A stretch of DNA of 64,000 nucleotides from Paraliobacillus zengyii (GTDB taxonomy: Bacteria > Bacillota > Bacilli > Bacillales > Amphibacillaceae). A program made the translations under genes and the position numbers. This document shows, one piece after another, positions 18,680 through 27,182 of the stretch (the first letter of the stretch is position 1; every line of letters begins with the position of its first letter). The stretch spans positions 62,001-126,000 of the forward strand of contig NZ_CP029797.1 in NCBI RefSeq assembly GCF_003268595.1, in the 5' to 3' direction. Under the pieces are notes generated by a model, which was not told the DNA's origin, did not search any database, and worked only from the letters and a program-made list of their open reading frames with translations.

Positions 18680-18937
18680 ATGCGATTGGATAAATTTTTA
18701 AAAGTATCCAGATTAATTAAACGCCGTACATTGGCAAAAGAAGTAGCGGATCAAGGTCGTATTAGTATCAACGGTAACCAAGCAAAGGCATCATCGAATG
18801 TGGCGGTTGGTGATGAGTTAATCATTCAATTTGGTCAAAAACGATTAACGATTCTAATTGAATCCGTCCGAGAAGTTGTGAAGAAGGACGAGGCAACCAC
18901 CTTATATACAGTTAAAAAGGAAGAAGCTGTTAATTAG
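18680..18937 (+). CDS. rqcP: S4-domain ribosome-associated quality control protein RqcP
   Basis: RqcP (YabO) works with RqcH on stalled 50S subunits to add C-terminal alanine tails. The protein is almost wholly an S4 RNA-binding domain, MRLDKFLKVSRLIKRRTLAKEVADQGRI being split here only by description. The ATG at 18680 matches homologue starts. An in-frame GTG at 18665 would add five residues but lacks a usable ribosome site. GGGAGTG at 18661 is somewhat far (about 12 bases) from 18680. Length is 85 residues. Confidence 0.92.
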   Translation: MRLDKFLKVSRLIKRRTLAKEVADQGRISINGNQAKASSNVAVGDELIIQFGQKRLTILIESVREVVKKDEATTLYTVKKEEAVN

Positions 18938-18947
18938 TTTCTCTTTG

Positions 18948-18976
18948 TTCTAAACTTGTCCTTCCTGACATACATT
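18948..18976 (+). promoter_or_regulatory. Candidate sigma-E promoter of yabP-yabQ
   Basis: CATACATT (18969-18976) matches the sigma-E -10 consensus. The -35 region 14 bases upstream (TTCTAAA) is a weaker match. B. subtilis yabPQ is a mother-cell sigma-E operon, which supports this inference. Confidence 0.42.
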
Positions 18977-19001
18977 GTATGGATAAAGGGAGGGACTTTT
19001 C

Positions 19002-19304
19002 ATGGTTAATGAGACGAATTACTATCCATCAACGACTGTCCAAACAGAACATCAGGTTCGTATAAATAATCGAAGAAGTATTGATATTAGTGGCGTTAAA
19101 GAAGTTGATAGCTTTGATAATCAGGAATTTTTATTGCAAACTGTTATGGGTTACATCATGATTCGTGGTGAGAATTTACAAATCAAGAATTTAGATGTTG
19201 GTGAAGGGAATATAGCGATAAAAGGTAAAATATTTGAACTCTCTTATATTGATGAACAACAAGGAGATAAAGCTAAAGGACTCTTTAGTAAGCTTTTTAA
19301 ATGA
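19002..19304 (+). CDS. yabP: Sporulation protein YabP
   Basis: YabP is a YabP/YqfC-family protein made in the mother cell during sporulation. The 100 residues contain the family block ISGVKEVDSFDNQEFLLQTVMGYIMIRGENLQIKNLD only in outline: VESFDN/EFLLET-like text, then LDVGEGNIAIKGKIFEL, ending GLFSKLFK. A GGGAGGG ribosome site precedes the ATG. It overlaps yabQ by four bases (ATGA), showing a two-gene operon needed for normal cortex formation in B. subtilis. Confidence 0.93.
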   Translation: MVNETNYYPSTTVQTEHQVRINNRRSIDISGVKEVDSFDNQEFLLQTVMGYIMIRGENLQIKNLDVGEGNIAIKGKIFELSYIDEQQGDKAKGLFSKLFK

Positions 19305-19900
19305 CGCTGACAACGCAATTTGTTACGATGGCAGTAATGTTTATTAGCGGAGTTTATTTGGGTGCTGCACTTGATACGTTTCGACGGTTTGAAGTGTATT
19401 GGAATAAAAATGTTCTGTTTCATTACGGAATGGAAATAAGTTTCTGGCTCTTACAAACGCTTATCTTGTTCTATTCATTATTCTTGGTTAATCAAGGTGA
19501 ATTAAGAGTTTATATTCTCCTTGCTATATTATGTGGTTTTGCGACATATAAGAGCTTATTTGTTTCTGTTTATCTAGGTCTATTAGAACGTTTTATTGTT
19601 TGTATACGTGCTATTTATCGATTTTTTTATCAATTGGTACAAGTTATGTTCATTAAACCGATTATGTGGCTAATTCAACTGTTATTGGCTTTGCTGTTAC
19701 TGTTTGGCCGTGTTCTTTACTTTGTATTACGAATTATTTTTCGTATTATTTACTGGCCATTACAATTGATAGGTAAAGGCTGTTGGCTTCTATTACCTAA
19801 GACTGTGAAAAATTACTTCGTTTCTTTAGCAGGATTTTATAGTAGAATAGAGAATAATATAAGTAAAAGGTGGAAAAACAGCTGGAATAAAAGGAGGTAG
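19301..19900 (+). CDS. yabQ: Spore cortex biosynthesis protein YabQ
   Basis: YabQ is a mother-cell membrane protein required for spore cortex synthesis. The 199-residue sequence has several hydrophobic segments (about 3-22, 38-60, 67-88, then a long hydrophobic stretch at about 115-155). It has the family-like GVYLGAALDTFRRFE near residue 17. The C-terminus is basic. The start overlaps the yabP stop. divIC begins seven bases after its stop codon. Confidence 0.9.
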   Translation: MTLTTQFVTMAVMFISGVYLGAALDTFRRFEVYWNKNVLFHYGMEISFWLLQTLILFYSLFLVNQGELRVYILLAILCGFATYKSLFVSVYLGLLERFIVCIRAIYRFFYQLVQVMFIKPIMWLIQLLLALLLLFGRVLYFVLRIIFRIIYWPLQLIGKGCWLLLPKTVKNYFVSLAGFYSRIENNISKRWKNSWNKRR

Positions 19901-19907
19901 TTGCTAG

Positions 19908-20288
19908 GTGGGACGAAGAGAAAGAAAAGTAGCAAAGATAAACTCTAGATATATGGAACAATATGATGCACATGTACAAAGACAACGAAAGAAAAAGAGT
20001 AGACTGCGTCGTCGCCTAACACTATTTGCTATCATCGTAGGTGTCACTTTTGCAAGCGTCTTAACGTATCATATTAGTCAACGTGTGGTATACGCACAAA
20101 AACAAGAACAGTTAGAAACATTAGAAGAACAGGCAACAGCCTTGACGAATACGGAAAAAGACTTAGAAGAGGAAATTAAGTTATTAGAAGATGAGGAATA
20201 CGTTCTTCAAATTGCTAAAACGAATTACTTTTTTACAGAGGAAGGCGAGATAGTTTTCAAGCTTCCACAAGAAGATCCCGCCTATTGA
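19908..20288 (+). CDS. divIC: Cell-division protein DivIC (FtsB-like)
   Basis: DivIC forms a complex with FtsL and DivIB at the division septum. The 126-residue single-pass protein has a basic cytoplasmic N-terminus, one membrane helix at about residues 38-57 and an extracytoplasmic coiled coil at about 62-100 (KQEQLETLEEQATALTNTEK). The end resembles other DivIC proteins (YVLQIAKTNYFFTEEGEIVF). The start is GTG, placed by AAGGAGG about ten bases upstream. The gene is tightly linked to yabQ. Confidence 0.93.
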   Translation: MGRRERKVAKINSRYMEQYDAHVQRQRKKKSRLRRRLTLFAIIVGVTFASVLTYHISQRVVYAQKQEQLETLEEQATALTNTEKDLEEEIKLLEDEEYVLQIAKTNYFFTEEGEIVFKLPQEDPAY

Positions 20289-20363
20289 CACGCTTTTCAG
20301 TGCTTAGATATAATATAGATGTAGAACATCTTTTTTAAAATCTTAAGGAGGAGCATTTTTTTT

Positions 20364-20768
20364 ATGTCAATTGAAGTAGGCGGTAAGTTGCAGGGCAAGG
20401 TAACTGGTATTACTAATTTTGGGGCATTCATCGAACTACCAGGAGGTTCCACAGGGTTAGTGCATATTAGCGAAGTTGCCGATAAATATGTGAAGGACAT
20501 TAATGAACATCTAACTGTCGGTGATCAAGTAACGGTAAAGGTAATTAATGTCGAAAAAGATGGCAAAATTGGATTGTCAATTAAAAAGGCAATAGATAAC
20601 CCATCAAAAGGTAATCGAAAGAACAAGAATCCGAAGAAAAGCCGAGAGCGCGCCGAATCGTTTGAAGATAAAATGAGTAGTTTTTTAAAAGATTCTGAAG
20701 ATCGTTTAGCATCTTTACGTAAAAACACGGAGTCAAAACGAGGTGGTAGAGGTGCTAAGAAAGGCTAA
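20364..20768 (+). CDS. yabR: S1 RNA-binding domain protein YabR
   Basis: The 134-residue protein has one S1 domain (about 4-72): GGKLQGKVTGITNFGAFIEL, GLVHISEVADKYV and DGKIGLSIKKA. A basic low-complexity tail follows. It resembles B. subtilis YabR and general stress protein 13. RNA or ribosome binding is inferred from the domain. AAGGAGG precedes the ATG. This is the last gene of the conserved block before the accessory region. Confidence 0.92.
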   Translation: MSIEVGGKLQGKVTGITNFGAFIELPGGSTGLVHISEVADKYVKDINEHLTVGDQVTVKVINVEKDGKIGLSIKKAIDNPSKGNRKNKNPKKSRERAESFEDKMSSFLKDSEDRLASLRKNTESKRGGRGAKKG

Positions 20769-20848
20769 CTTACTGTCTAATTGATATGAATAAAATGCTA
20801 GCCTAAAAATACAGTGAACGTTAAATACAAATTTTAATATGCAGCATT

Positions 20849-20886
20849 AAAAAGGCCACTTTCGTTTTCTGCGATGGTGGTTTTTT
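20849..20886 (+). terminator. yabR terminator
   Basis: An A-run and CCAC pair with GTGG and a T-run, with a short inner CG stem. The stem has internal mismatches. Confidence 0.55.
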
Positions 20887-21042
20887 GATGTAATAAGACT
20901 TAAAAAATATAAGATTATCTAGTAACATAAAATTTGCTCAAGTTTTCACAAAATATACATACTTTCAATCTCTATAAGTCTTAAATATATGATAAGATTT
21001 ATTTGTAAGGTAATCAATCATACTTAATAGGGGGAAATAAAA

Positions 21043-21591
21043 ATGAAATTCAAACTATTTTTAGCAATGATTCTTTCAGTATCTTTATTAGCGGCTTGTG
21101 GATCTGATGAGGATGCTTCGTCAACAGAAGGTACAGAAGAGGAAACAACAGAAGAAGAAGCAGATGTAGTAACAACCGCTTCAATCGTTGACGAAGCAGA
21201 AGCTTTTGTTGATGCAGTTAGTGAAGACGGAACTTGGATTATTGCAACACTAAATGACATTGAAATCGATCAAGAAGTTGTAGTAGCTGGAGAGTTCCAC
21301 AATAGTGGCGATGAAGCAGAGGATATTTACCGTAAAATTGCAGTATACACGCAAGATGACGATCATAATATCACTGATTCCTTCACGCTTACAGTTCCAC
21401 AATTAACTGTACAAAGTGAAAACTTAAATTTCCAAGGCGGTACACTTGCTGGTGATGTTTATGTAGAGGCTAATGGCTTTCAACTTCATGAATCAGCAAA
21501 TATAGATGGAAATCTTACATTTGCAACTCAAGAATTTCAAGATTCAGCTGATATATCAGGTGAAGTTTCCGGTGAAACTACTGTAGAATAA
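21043..21591 (+). CDS. Lipoprotein with bactofilin-like C-terminus
   Basis: A lipoprotein signal (residues 1-19, lipobox LLAAC with Cys19) is followed by an acidic Ser/Thr/Glu linker (about 20-45). The folded region contains GTWIIATLNDIEIDQEVVVAG (split: GTWIIATLND, IEIDQEVVVAG). The last third has spaced short strands (GGTLAGDVYVEANGF, ANIDGNLTFAT, ADISGEVSGE) like the right-handed beta-helix of polymer-forming bactofilins. The mature protein should be anchored outside the membrane. I do not recognise a named family and infer no function. It stands alone with its own terminator at the edge of the accessory region. Confidence 0.75.
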   Translation: MKFKLFLAMILSVSLLAACGSDEDASSTEGTEEETTEEEADVVTTASIVDEAEAFVDAVSEDGTWIIATLNDIEIDQEVVVAGEFHNSGDEAEDIYRKIAVYTQDDDHNITDSFTLTVPQLTVQSENLNFQGGTLAGDVYVEANGFQLHESANIDGNLTFATQEFQDSADISGEVSGETTVE

Positions 21592-21604
21592 TTATTACTG
21601 TATT

Positions 21605-21638
21605 AAAAAAGCTACCATGAAACATGTGGTAGCTTTTT
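21605..21638 (+). terminator. Lipoprotein gene terminator
   Basis: AAAAAGCTACC pairs with GGTAGCTTTTT, followed by GA. The loop contains CATG repeats. Confidence 0.85.
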
Positions 21639-21684
21639 GATTCAACTAACAAAACACAGATGTCTGTGATTTTTTTTATTGAAA

Positions 21685-21713
21685 TTGGATACAATACTAT
21701 GGTAGGGTATATG
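21685..21713 (+). promoter_or_regulatory. csoR promoter with copper operator
   Basis: TTGGAT (21685-21690), 17 bases, TATATG gives a possible promoter. Across the spacer lies ATACTATGGTAGGGTAT (21694-21710), an imperfect inverted repeat close to CsoR operators (ATACCC...GGGTAT type). A repressor bound there would block the promoter, so copper-induced expression of csoR-copA-copZ is likely. Confidence 0.6.
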
Positions 21714-21740
21714 TATAAATAGTAAAAGGAAGTGTGTAAC

Positions 21741-22061
21741 ATGATTAATGAAGTGAATTTACCGACTGATAGCGATAAAAAACCAATTAAACCACGAAGT
21801 GAATCGGAGCAACAAAAAGTTATTAATCGTTTAAAGCGAATTGAAGGTCAGGTTAGAGGAATTCAAAAAATGGTCGAGGAAGAACGATATTGTATTGATA
21901 TATTAGTTCAAATAAGTGCAATTAATTCCGCGTTAAAAAATACAGGTTTTCAATTACTTGAACGACATATGCATCATTGTGTTTCACATGCAATTACGAC
22001 AGGAAATGGTGAAGAGTCAATTGATGAACTAATGAAAGTTATGCAACAGTTTTCAAAGTAG
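21741..22061 (+). CDS. csoR: Copper-sensing repressor CsoR
   Basis: CsoR is a four-helix DNA-binding repressor released by Cu(I). The product has RLKRIEGQVRGIQKMVEEER, then Cys51, His76 and Cys80, exactly the spacing of the Cu(I) ligands in the B. subtilis protein (Cys45, His70, Cys74). The ATG at 21741 lies nine bases after AGGAAG; an in-frame GTG at 21732 is less likely. It is the first gene of a copper module, 39 bases before copA. Confidence 0.95.
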   Translation: MINEVNLPTDSDKKPIKPRSESEQQKVINRLKRIEGQVRGIQKMVEEERYCIDILVQISAINSALKNTGFQLLERHMHHCVSHAITTGNGEESIDELMKVMQQFSK

Positions 22062-22100
22062 TAGAAAGATATAAGAAAGCTTTAATTGGAGGTGAATTTT

Positions 22101-24488
22101 ATGACTAAAAAAATTGATGTTGCGATTACAGGAATGACGTGTGCATCTTGTTCTACCCGAATAGAAAAAGCGCTAAACAAGATGGATGGTGTAAAAGCAA
22201 ACGTTAATCTTGCATTGGAAAAGGCATCGATTCAATATGATGAAGAAAAAGTCTCAGTTACTGATCTTTCGGAGAAAATATCAAAAATTGGATATGATAT
22301 TGGAACTGAAAAGGTCGAGTTTGATATATATGGTATGACTTGTTCCGCCTGTTCCGCTCGAATTGAGAAAGTTTTAAACAAAATGGACGGTGTGAAAGCT
22401 TCTGTTAACTTAACAACAGAGAAAGGTTTAGTCGAATATCAACCTGGTATTGTTAGTGTCGATCAAATTACCGAAAAAGTAGCTAAGTTAGGGTATGAGG
22501 CAAAAAGTAGTCAAGATAGGGAAGAACAAAAAGATCATAAAGAAGCTGAAATTAGTGAAAAGAAAATTAAGTTATTAATCTCATCCACCTTAACATTACC
22601 GCTACTTTATGCGATGGTTGGTCATCTGCCTTGGGATATAGGTCTCCCTATGCCTGGTGTCTTAATGAATCCTTGGATCCAGTTTATCTTAGCAACACCG
22701 GTCCAATTTTATATTGGAGGTCCATTCTACACAGGTGCCTATAAGAGTTTGAGAAATAAGAGTGCTAATATGGATGTGCTTGTCGCATTGGGAACATCCG
22801 CTGCTTACTTTTATAGCTTAGTAGAAGGTATTCGAGCAACAGTGAACACAGGTTACGTGCCACATTTATATTATGAAACAAGCGCTGTATTGATCACGTT
22901 AATCTTAGTAGGGAAACTAGTTGAAGCAATGGCTAAAGGAAGAACAACCGCGGCTATTTCTAAGTTGTTAAGTTTGCAAGCAAAAGACGCAACCGTCATA
23001 CGGGATAAAGTTGAAATGAAAGTCCCGTTAGAACAAGTAGTTTTAGGAGATAAGGTTGTTGTTAAACCAGGAGAAAAGATTCCTGTTGACGGTGTAATTG
23101 TTTCTGGGAAATCAGCTGTAGATGAATCGATGATTACAGGCGAATCAATTCCCGTTGAGAAAACAATTGATGATCATCTTTTTGGTGCGACGATTAATAA
23201 AAACGGCACATTACAAATAGAAGCTACAAAAGTTGGAAAGGATACTGCTTTAGCAACTATTGTAAAGGTAGTAGAGGATGCACAAGGATCAAAGGCACCT
23301 ATACAAAGATTAGCCGATGTTATATCCGGAATTTTTGTTCCAATAGTAGTAGGTATTGCGATCCTAACATTTCTAATTTGGTTCTTTGTGGTAGAACCAC
23401 AAAATTGGCCAGCAGCTTTAGAAGCATCAATTGCTGTTCTTGTTATTGCATGTCCTTGTGCATTAGGATTGGCGACACCAACTTCCATTATGGTTGGAAC
23501 AGGAAAAGGTGCAGAAACTGGAGTGCTTTTTAAAGGTGGCGAACATCTAGAGACAGCACATAAAATCGATACAATTATATTAGATAAGACAGGTACGCTA
23601 ACAAAAGGTAAGCCAGAAGTAACGGATATGCAATACTTTACAGGTGATGCGCTAGCCTATTTAGTTGCCGCTGAGAAGTCATCTGAACATCCACTTGCTG
23701 AAGCTATAGTTGAATATGGTAAGAAAGAGAGTGTTGATTTATTAGAAGCTGATGCATTTGAAGCCATACCTGGTCATGGTATTAAGGCAGATATAAACGG
23801 AAAAAGTATACTTGTGGGAACACGTAAATTAATGAAAGAAAGCAATATAGTATTTAGTAGCTATGAGGATCAAATGGAGAAATATGAAATAGACGGTAAA
23901 ACGGCGATGTTAATTGCAATGGATAATAAAATTGCTGGAATAGTTGCTGTAGCTGATACAGTAAAAGAAAATGCCAAAGATGCTGTTACGCAGCTAAAAG
24001 CACAAAACATTGGTGTCTATATGATTACTGGTGATAATGAACGTACTGCAAATGCAATTGCGAAACAGGTTGGGATTACTAATGTCTTTGCAGAAGTGTT
24101 ACCAGAAGATAAGGCGAATCATGTGAAAACACTTCAAGAGCAGGGCAAAAAAGTTGCAATGGTAGGTGACGGAATTAATGATGCACCCGCTTTAGCGACT
24201 GCAGATATAGGCATTGCTATTGGAACAGGTACAGACGTTGCCATTGAAACCGCTGGTATTACATTAGTAGGTGGAGACCTTGGTAATATTCCTAAAGCGA
24301 TTGGTTTAAGTCGTAAAACAATGACAAACATTCGTCAAAACCTTTTTTGGGCATTAGCGTATAACACAGCAGGAATTCCCATTGCTGCTTTAGGACTTCT
24401 TCAACCATGGATTGCTGGTGCGGCAATGGCATTCAGTTCAGTATCTGTTGTGTCCAATGCTCTACGTTTAAAACGCACGAAAATATAA
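22101..24488 (+). CDS. copA: Copper-exporting P-type ATPase CopA
   Basis: CopA is a P1B-type ATPase that expels Cu(I). Two N-terminal heavy-metal domains carry Cys14/Cys17 (GMTCASC) and Cys81/Cys84 (GMTCSAC). The transport motif CPC is at residues 451-453, the phosphorylated Asp495 lies in DKTGT, and the C-terminal hinge [10 protein letters not shown] is intact. The ATG at 22101 follows GGAGGTGA; upstream in-frame codons start at TTG and overlap the ribosome site. The 795 residues are normal. It lies between csoR and copZ, a common Bacillaceae copper operon. Confidence 0.97.
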   Translation: MTKKIDVAITGMTCASCSTRIEKALNKMDGVKANVNLALEKASIQYDEEKVSVTDLSEKISKIGYDIGTEKVEFDIYGMTCSACSARIEKVLNKMDGVKASVNLTTEKGLVEYQPGIVSVDQITEKVAKLGYEAKSSQDREEQKDHKEAEISEKKIKLLISSTLTLPLLYAMVGHLPWDIGLPMPGVLMNPWIQFILATPVQFYIGGPFYTGAYKSLRNKSANMDVLVALGTSAAYFYSLVEGIRATVNTGYVPHLYYETSAVLITLILVGKLVEAMAKGRTTAAISKLLSLQAKDATVIRDKVEMKVPLEQVVLGDKVVVKPGEKIPVDGVIVSGKSAVDESMITGESIPVEKTIDDHLFGATINKNGTLQIEATKVGKDTALATIVKVVEDAQGSKAPIQRLADVISGIFVPIVVGIAILTFLIWFFVVEPQNWPAALEASIAVLVIACPCALGLATPTSIMVGTGKGAETGVLFKGGEHLETAHKIDTIILDKTGTLTKGKPEVTDMQYFTGDALAYLVAAEKSSEHPLAEAIVEYGKKESVDLLEADAFEAIPGHGIKADINGKSILVGTRKLMKESNIVFSSYEDQMEKYEIDGKTAMLIAMDNKIAGIVAVADTVKENAKDAVTQLKAQNIGVYMITGDNERTANAIAKQVGITNVFAEVLPEDKANHVKTLQEQGKKVAMVGDGINDAPALATADIGIAIGTGTDVAIETAGITLVGGDLGNIPKAIGLSRKTMTNIRQNLFWALAYNTAGIPIAALGLLQPWIAGAAMAFSSVSVVSNALRLKRTKI

Positions 24489-24511
24489 ATAATAACTAGG
24501 AGGAATTAGTA

Positions 24512-24718
24512 ATGAAGCATATAACATTAGAAGTAAAGGGTATGACGTGTAATCATTGTGAAAAAGCGGTAAATGGTGCACTAGTTGAGTTAGATGGAAT
24601 TGATAAGGTAGAAGTAAACCTTGAAACAGGAAAAGTTGATGTAAGCTATGATGCATCTAAAGTTGATCAAGATAAAATGAAAGAAGCGGTTGAAGAACAG
24701 GGATATGATGTAGCGTAA
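24512..24718 (+). CDS. copZ: Copper chaperone CopZ
   Basis: This 68-residue heavy-metal-associated domain protein carries copper to CopA. The metal site is GMTCNHC with Cys13 and Cys16. AGGAGG precedes the ATG. It begins 23 bases after copA and is followed by a terminator, so it closes the operon. Confidence 0.95.
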   Translation: MKHITLEVKGMTCNHCEKAVNGALVELDGIDKVEVNLETGKVDVSYDASKVDQDKMKEAVEEQGYDVA

Positions 24719-24757
24719 TATCCTAATAATTTATTATTCCTAATAGTTCACCTCTAG

Positions 24758-24793
24758 GATGACTTCGATATATAATCGGAGTCATCTTTTTTA
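24758..24793 (+). terminator. copZ terminator
   Basis: A 12-bp stem, GATGACTTCGAT with ATCGGAGTCATC (one T-G pair), is followed by TTTTTT. Confidence 0.88.
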
Positions 24794-24976
24794 AAAGGTC
24801 AGAAAGATGAAAGAATAGCCACTTAAGTAAATCCCATTTATTTCATTATCTTCGAACCCTTTTTTTATAAATCTTTAATTTTGTCGAAATATGTCGATGT
24901 AAGAAGTGGACAATAAATATCTTTATGTTATTAATTATATTAAGCTTTATAGAGAAAGAAAGGAATTATAAACTAA

Positions 24977-26494
24977 ATGAATAAAAATAAATTAATGCTC
25001 ATGTTGGCATCGGGTGTCGTTTTTATATCGGTGGTTGTACATATTCTTCATAAACTTCATTTGATAAGTCCGATGCATGGAACGATCATGCTACCAGATT
25101 ACTACAATCTAGTTTCTACTATTATTTTAGTTATACCAATCCTGCTGTTGATTGTAACTTGTTTTTATTATGCAAAGAAAAAAGATCACCATAGCATTCC
25201 ACTGTTGATTACACTTACGCTAACATTCGCTAGTATAAGTACCATCACTGGTGGGGAGGGCATGGTTGAATATCACTTTTCTTTATTTATGGTAGTTGCT
25301 ATCTTAGCCTATTATGAAAATATAAAGCTATTGTTCATTATGACGAGTATTTTGGTTTTACAGCACTTACTAGGATTTTTTGTCCCTAGTTTTACTGTAT
25401 TTATTTTTGGCGCTTTAGAGTATTCTTTTTCTATGTTGTTACTGCATGCTCTTTTTCTAGCTATAACAACTGGAGCTACTACGTGGCAGATCTTATCTAA
25501 GACAAAACATACGGCATTGTTACAAAATGAAAACGAAAATAATCATATAATCATTGAAGAAATCATGAAGCAATTAACAGATACGAGTGAAAAGGTTTTA
25601 GATACAGTTAAGAATCTAAAGGATAGCTCACAAGAATCACAACTTATGAGTAATCAAATAACAACGTCTATTCAACAAATGACCGCCGATACGGATACCC
25701 AACTTACAATGGCATATGAAAGTGGCACGCTTTTAGAAGAAATGACTGCAGGTATTCAGCAAATAGCATCTAGTGCATCAATTGTTGTTAAAGCTTCGAG
25801 TCAAACAACGGAAGAAGCTAAACTAGGAAAAGAAACTGTGTTTGCAACGATCGATCAGATCGATGTAATTTCTAATTCTTTTGAAGACTTATCAAAAGTT
25901 ATTGTTAATCTAGAAAAACGGTCATCAGAAATTAATGAAATTATTACTGTTATATCGGATATTTCATCGCAAACAAATTTATTAGCACTTAATGCGGCAA
26001 TTGAAGCAGCAAGAGCAGGGGAATATGGTAAAGGATTTGCTGTAGTAGCAGATGAAGTTAGAAAATTAGCTGAACAATCGGAACAGTCTGTTGAGAAGGT
26101 TGGGAATTTGGTTAAAGAGATTCAAACTGATACAAATACTGCAACTAAATCTATGCAAACTGGAACAAAAGAAGTCAAAGAAGGGATCCGCTTAGTTAAC
26201 CAAACGGGTACCGTCTTTGAAAGCATTATTGTATCTGCGGAGAAGGTTTATAAACAAATACATGAAACATCAACAACATCAGACGAAATAGCTGCTAGTT
26301 CTGAACATGTTTCTACATCGATGCAAAACATGACGGCTGTTAGTAAAGGTACCGCAGAAAGTAGTGACCGTATTTCGAGCGCATCGGAAAAACAACAAGT
26401 ATCGATGGAAACTATTAATGAAATTGCTAACTCTTTAAATGATCTTGTTGATGAGCTAAATACCCTTACGCTTGACCTTGGTAACAAATCCTAA
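24977..26494 (+). CDS. Methyl-accepting chemotaxis protein with multi-helix membrane sensor
   Basis: The N-terminal ~185 residues hold about six membrane helices with little outside loop. No clear periplasmic sensor or HAMP domain is seen. A conserved-looking [14 protein letters not shown] occurs in one membrane segment. The rest is a signalling coiled coil with the CheA/CheW hairpin tip [19 protein letters not shown] and a methylation region. Such receptors probably sense within or near the membrane; the signal is unknown. It stands alone, with its own terminator. Confidence 0.85.
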   Translation: MNKNKLMLMLASGVVFISVVVHILHKLHLISPMHGTIMLPDYYNLVSTIILVIPILLLIVTCFYYAKKKDHHSIPLLITLTLTFASISTITGGEGMVEYHFSLFMVVAILAYYENIKLLFIMTSILVLQHLLGFFVPSFTVFIFGALEYSFSMLLLHALFLAITTGATTWQILSKTKHTALLQNENENNHIIIEEIMKQLTDTSEKVLDTVKNLKDSSQESQLMSNQITTSIQQMTADTDTQLTMAYESGTLLEEMTAGIQQIASSASIVVKASSQTTEEAKLGKETVFATIDQIDVISNSFEDLSKVIVNLEKRSSEINEIITVISDISSQTNLLALNAAIEAARAGEYGKGFAVVADEVRKLAEQSEQSVEKVGNLVKEIQTDTNTATKSMQTGTKEVKEGIRLVNQTGTVFESIIVSAEKVYKQIHETSTTSDEIAASSEHVSTSMQNMTAVSKGTAESSDRISSASEKQQVSMETINEIANSLNDLVDELNTLTLDLGNKS

Positions 26495-26560
26495 CACATA
26501 TATTTTAACTTCTCTAAATTCATAAAATTATTGCTGAATTTTAAAATATAAGAAGCTTGT

Positions 26561-26592
26561 CCCCCTTTCTTGAAGAAGAAAGGGTTTTTTTT
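26561..26592 (+). terminator. Chemoreceptor gene terminator
   Basis: CCCTTTCTT pairs with AAGAAAGGG around a four-base loop, followed by eight T. Confidence 0.9.
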
Positions 26593-26605
26593 GGTCTTAT
26601 AGTTA

Positions 26606-26635
26606 TTGACAAAAATTATAAACATCAAATATAAT
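26606..26635 (+). promoter_or_regulatory. Consensus promoter of the marR-ABC operon
   Basis: TTGACA (26606-26611), 18 bases and TATAAT (26630-26635) are both exact sigma-A consensus hexamers. A large inverted repeat starts four bases later. Confidence 0.8.
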
Positions 26636-26638
26636 AGG

Positions 26639-26669
26639 TAGGTTACCTAATTATTAGTTAGGCAACCTA
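26639..26669. promoter_or_regulatory. Inverted-repeat operator, probably for the MarR regulator
   Basis: TAGGTTACCTAATT (26639-26652) and AGTTAGGCAACCTA (26656-26669) are inverted repeats matching at 12 of 14 positions with a three-base gap. The repeat covers the expected transcription start, the usual place for autorepression by a MarR dimer. Confidence 0.72.
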
Positions 26670-26703
26670 TCTAAGTAAGATAAAGAAATACGAGGTGTAC
26701 TAG

Positions 26704-27153
26704 ATGAATTTTTGGAATCAAGACTCAACTTCTCAACGATTAATAAAATCAGCTCGGCAATTTAGAAAGCTGGATTGGAATAAAGAGACGATTGGTAAAT
26801 TTAAACCAAGCGAGATAGAAGTACTATTTTGTATTAGAAAGTTAGGTGAAGAACAAGACGTCACTGTTTCAGATATTAGTAAATTTCTCCGTGTAACATC
26901 ACCTACTGTTACGCAAATAATTAATCGTCTAGATGAAAGTGGCTTAGTGGAAAGGCAGATCAATAAAGAGGATAGAAGGTCAATTAAAGTAACGTTAACA
27001 GATGAGGGAGATGTAATCACTGAACAAGCAGCAGAAAAATATGCCGCATCAATTAATGGATTAATTGAATTCTTAGGTGATGATCAAAGTGAACAATTAA
27101 TTAAATTAATGGACAAAGTATTCCTTTATTATAATGACAAAAAGAAAATTTAA
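26704..27153 (+). CDS. MarR-family transcriptional regulator
   Basis: The 149-residue protein has the MarR winged-helix core: VSDISKFLRVTSPTVTQIINRL (recognition region about 58-79), then the wing VERQINKEDRRSIKVTLTDEG. Such dimers usually repress drug or stress exporters and release DNA on binding a ligand. It lies 29 bases before a pair of ABC exporter genes and just after a large palindromic operator, so it probably represses its own operon. The inducer is unknown. Confidence 0.9.
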   Translation: MNFWNQDSTSQRLIKSARQFRKLDWNKETIGKFKPSEIEVLFCIRKLGEEQDVTVSDISKFLRVTSPTVTQIINRLDESGLVERQINKEDRRSIKVTLTDEGDVITEQAAEKYAASINGLIEFLGDDQSEQLIKLMDKVFLYYNDKKKI

Positions 27154-27182
27154 TATAGACAATACGGAGATGAATAATAGTA

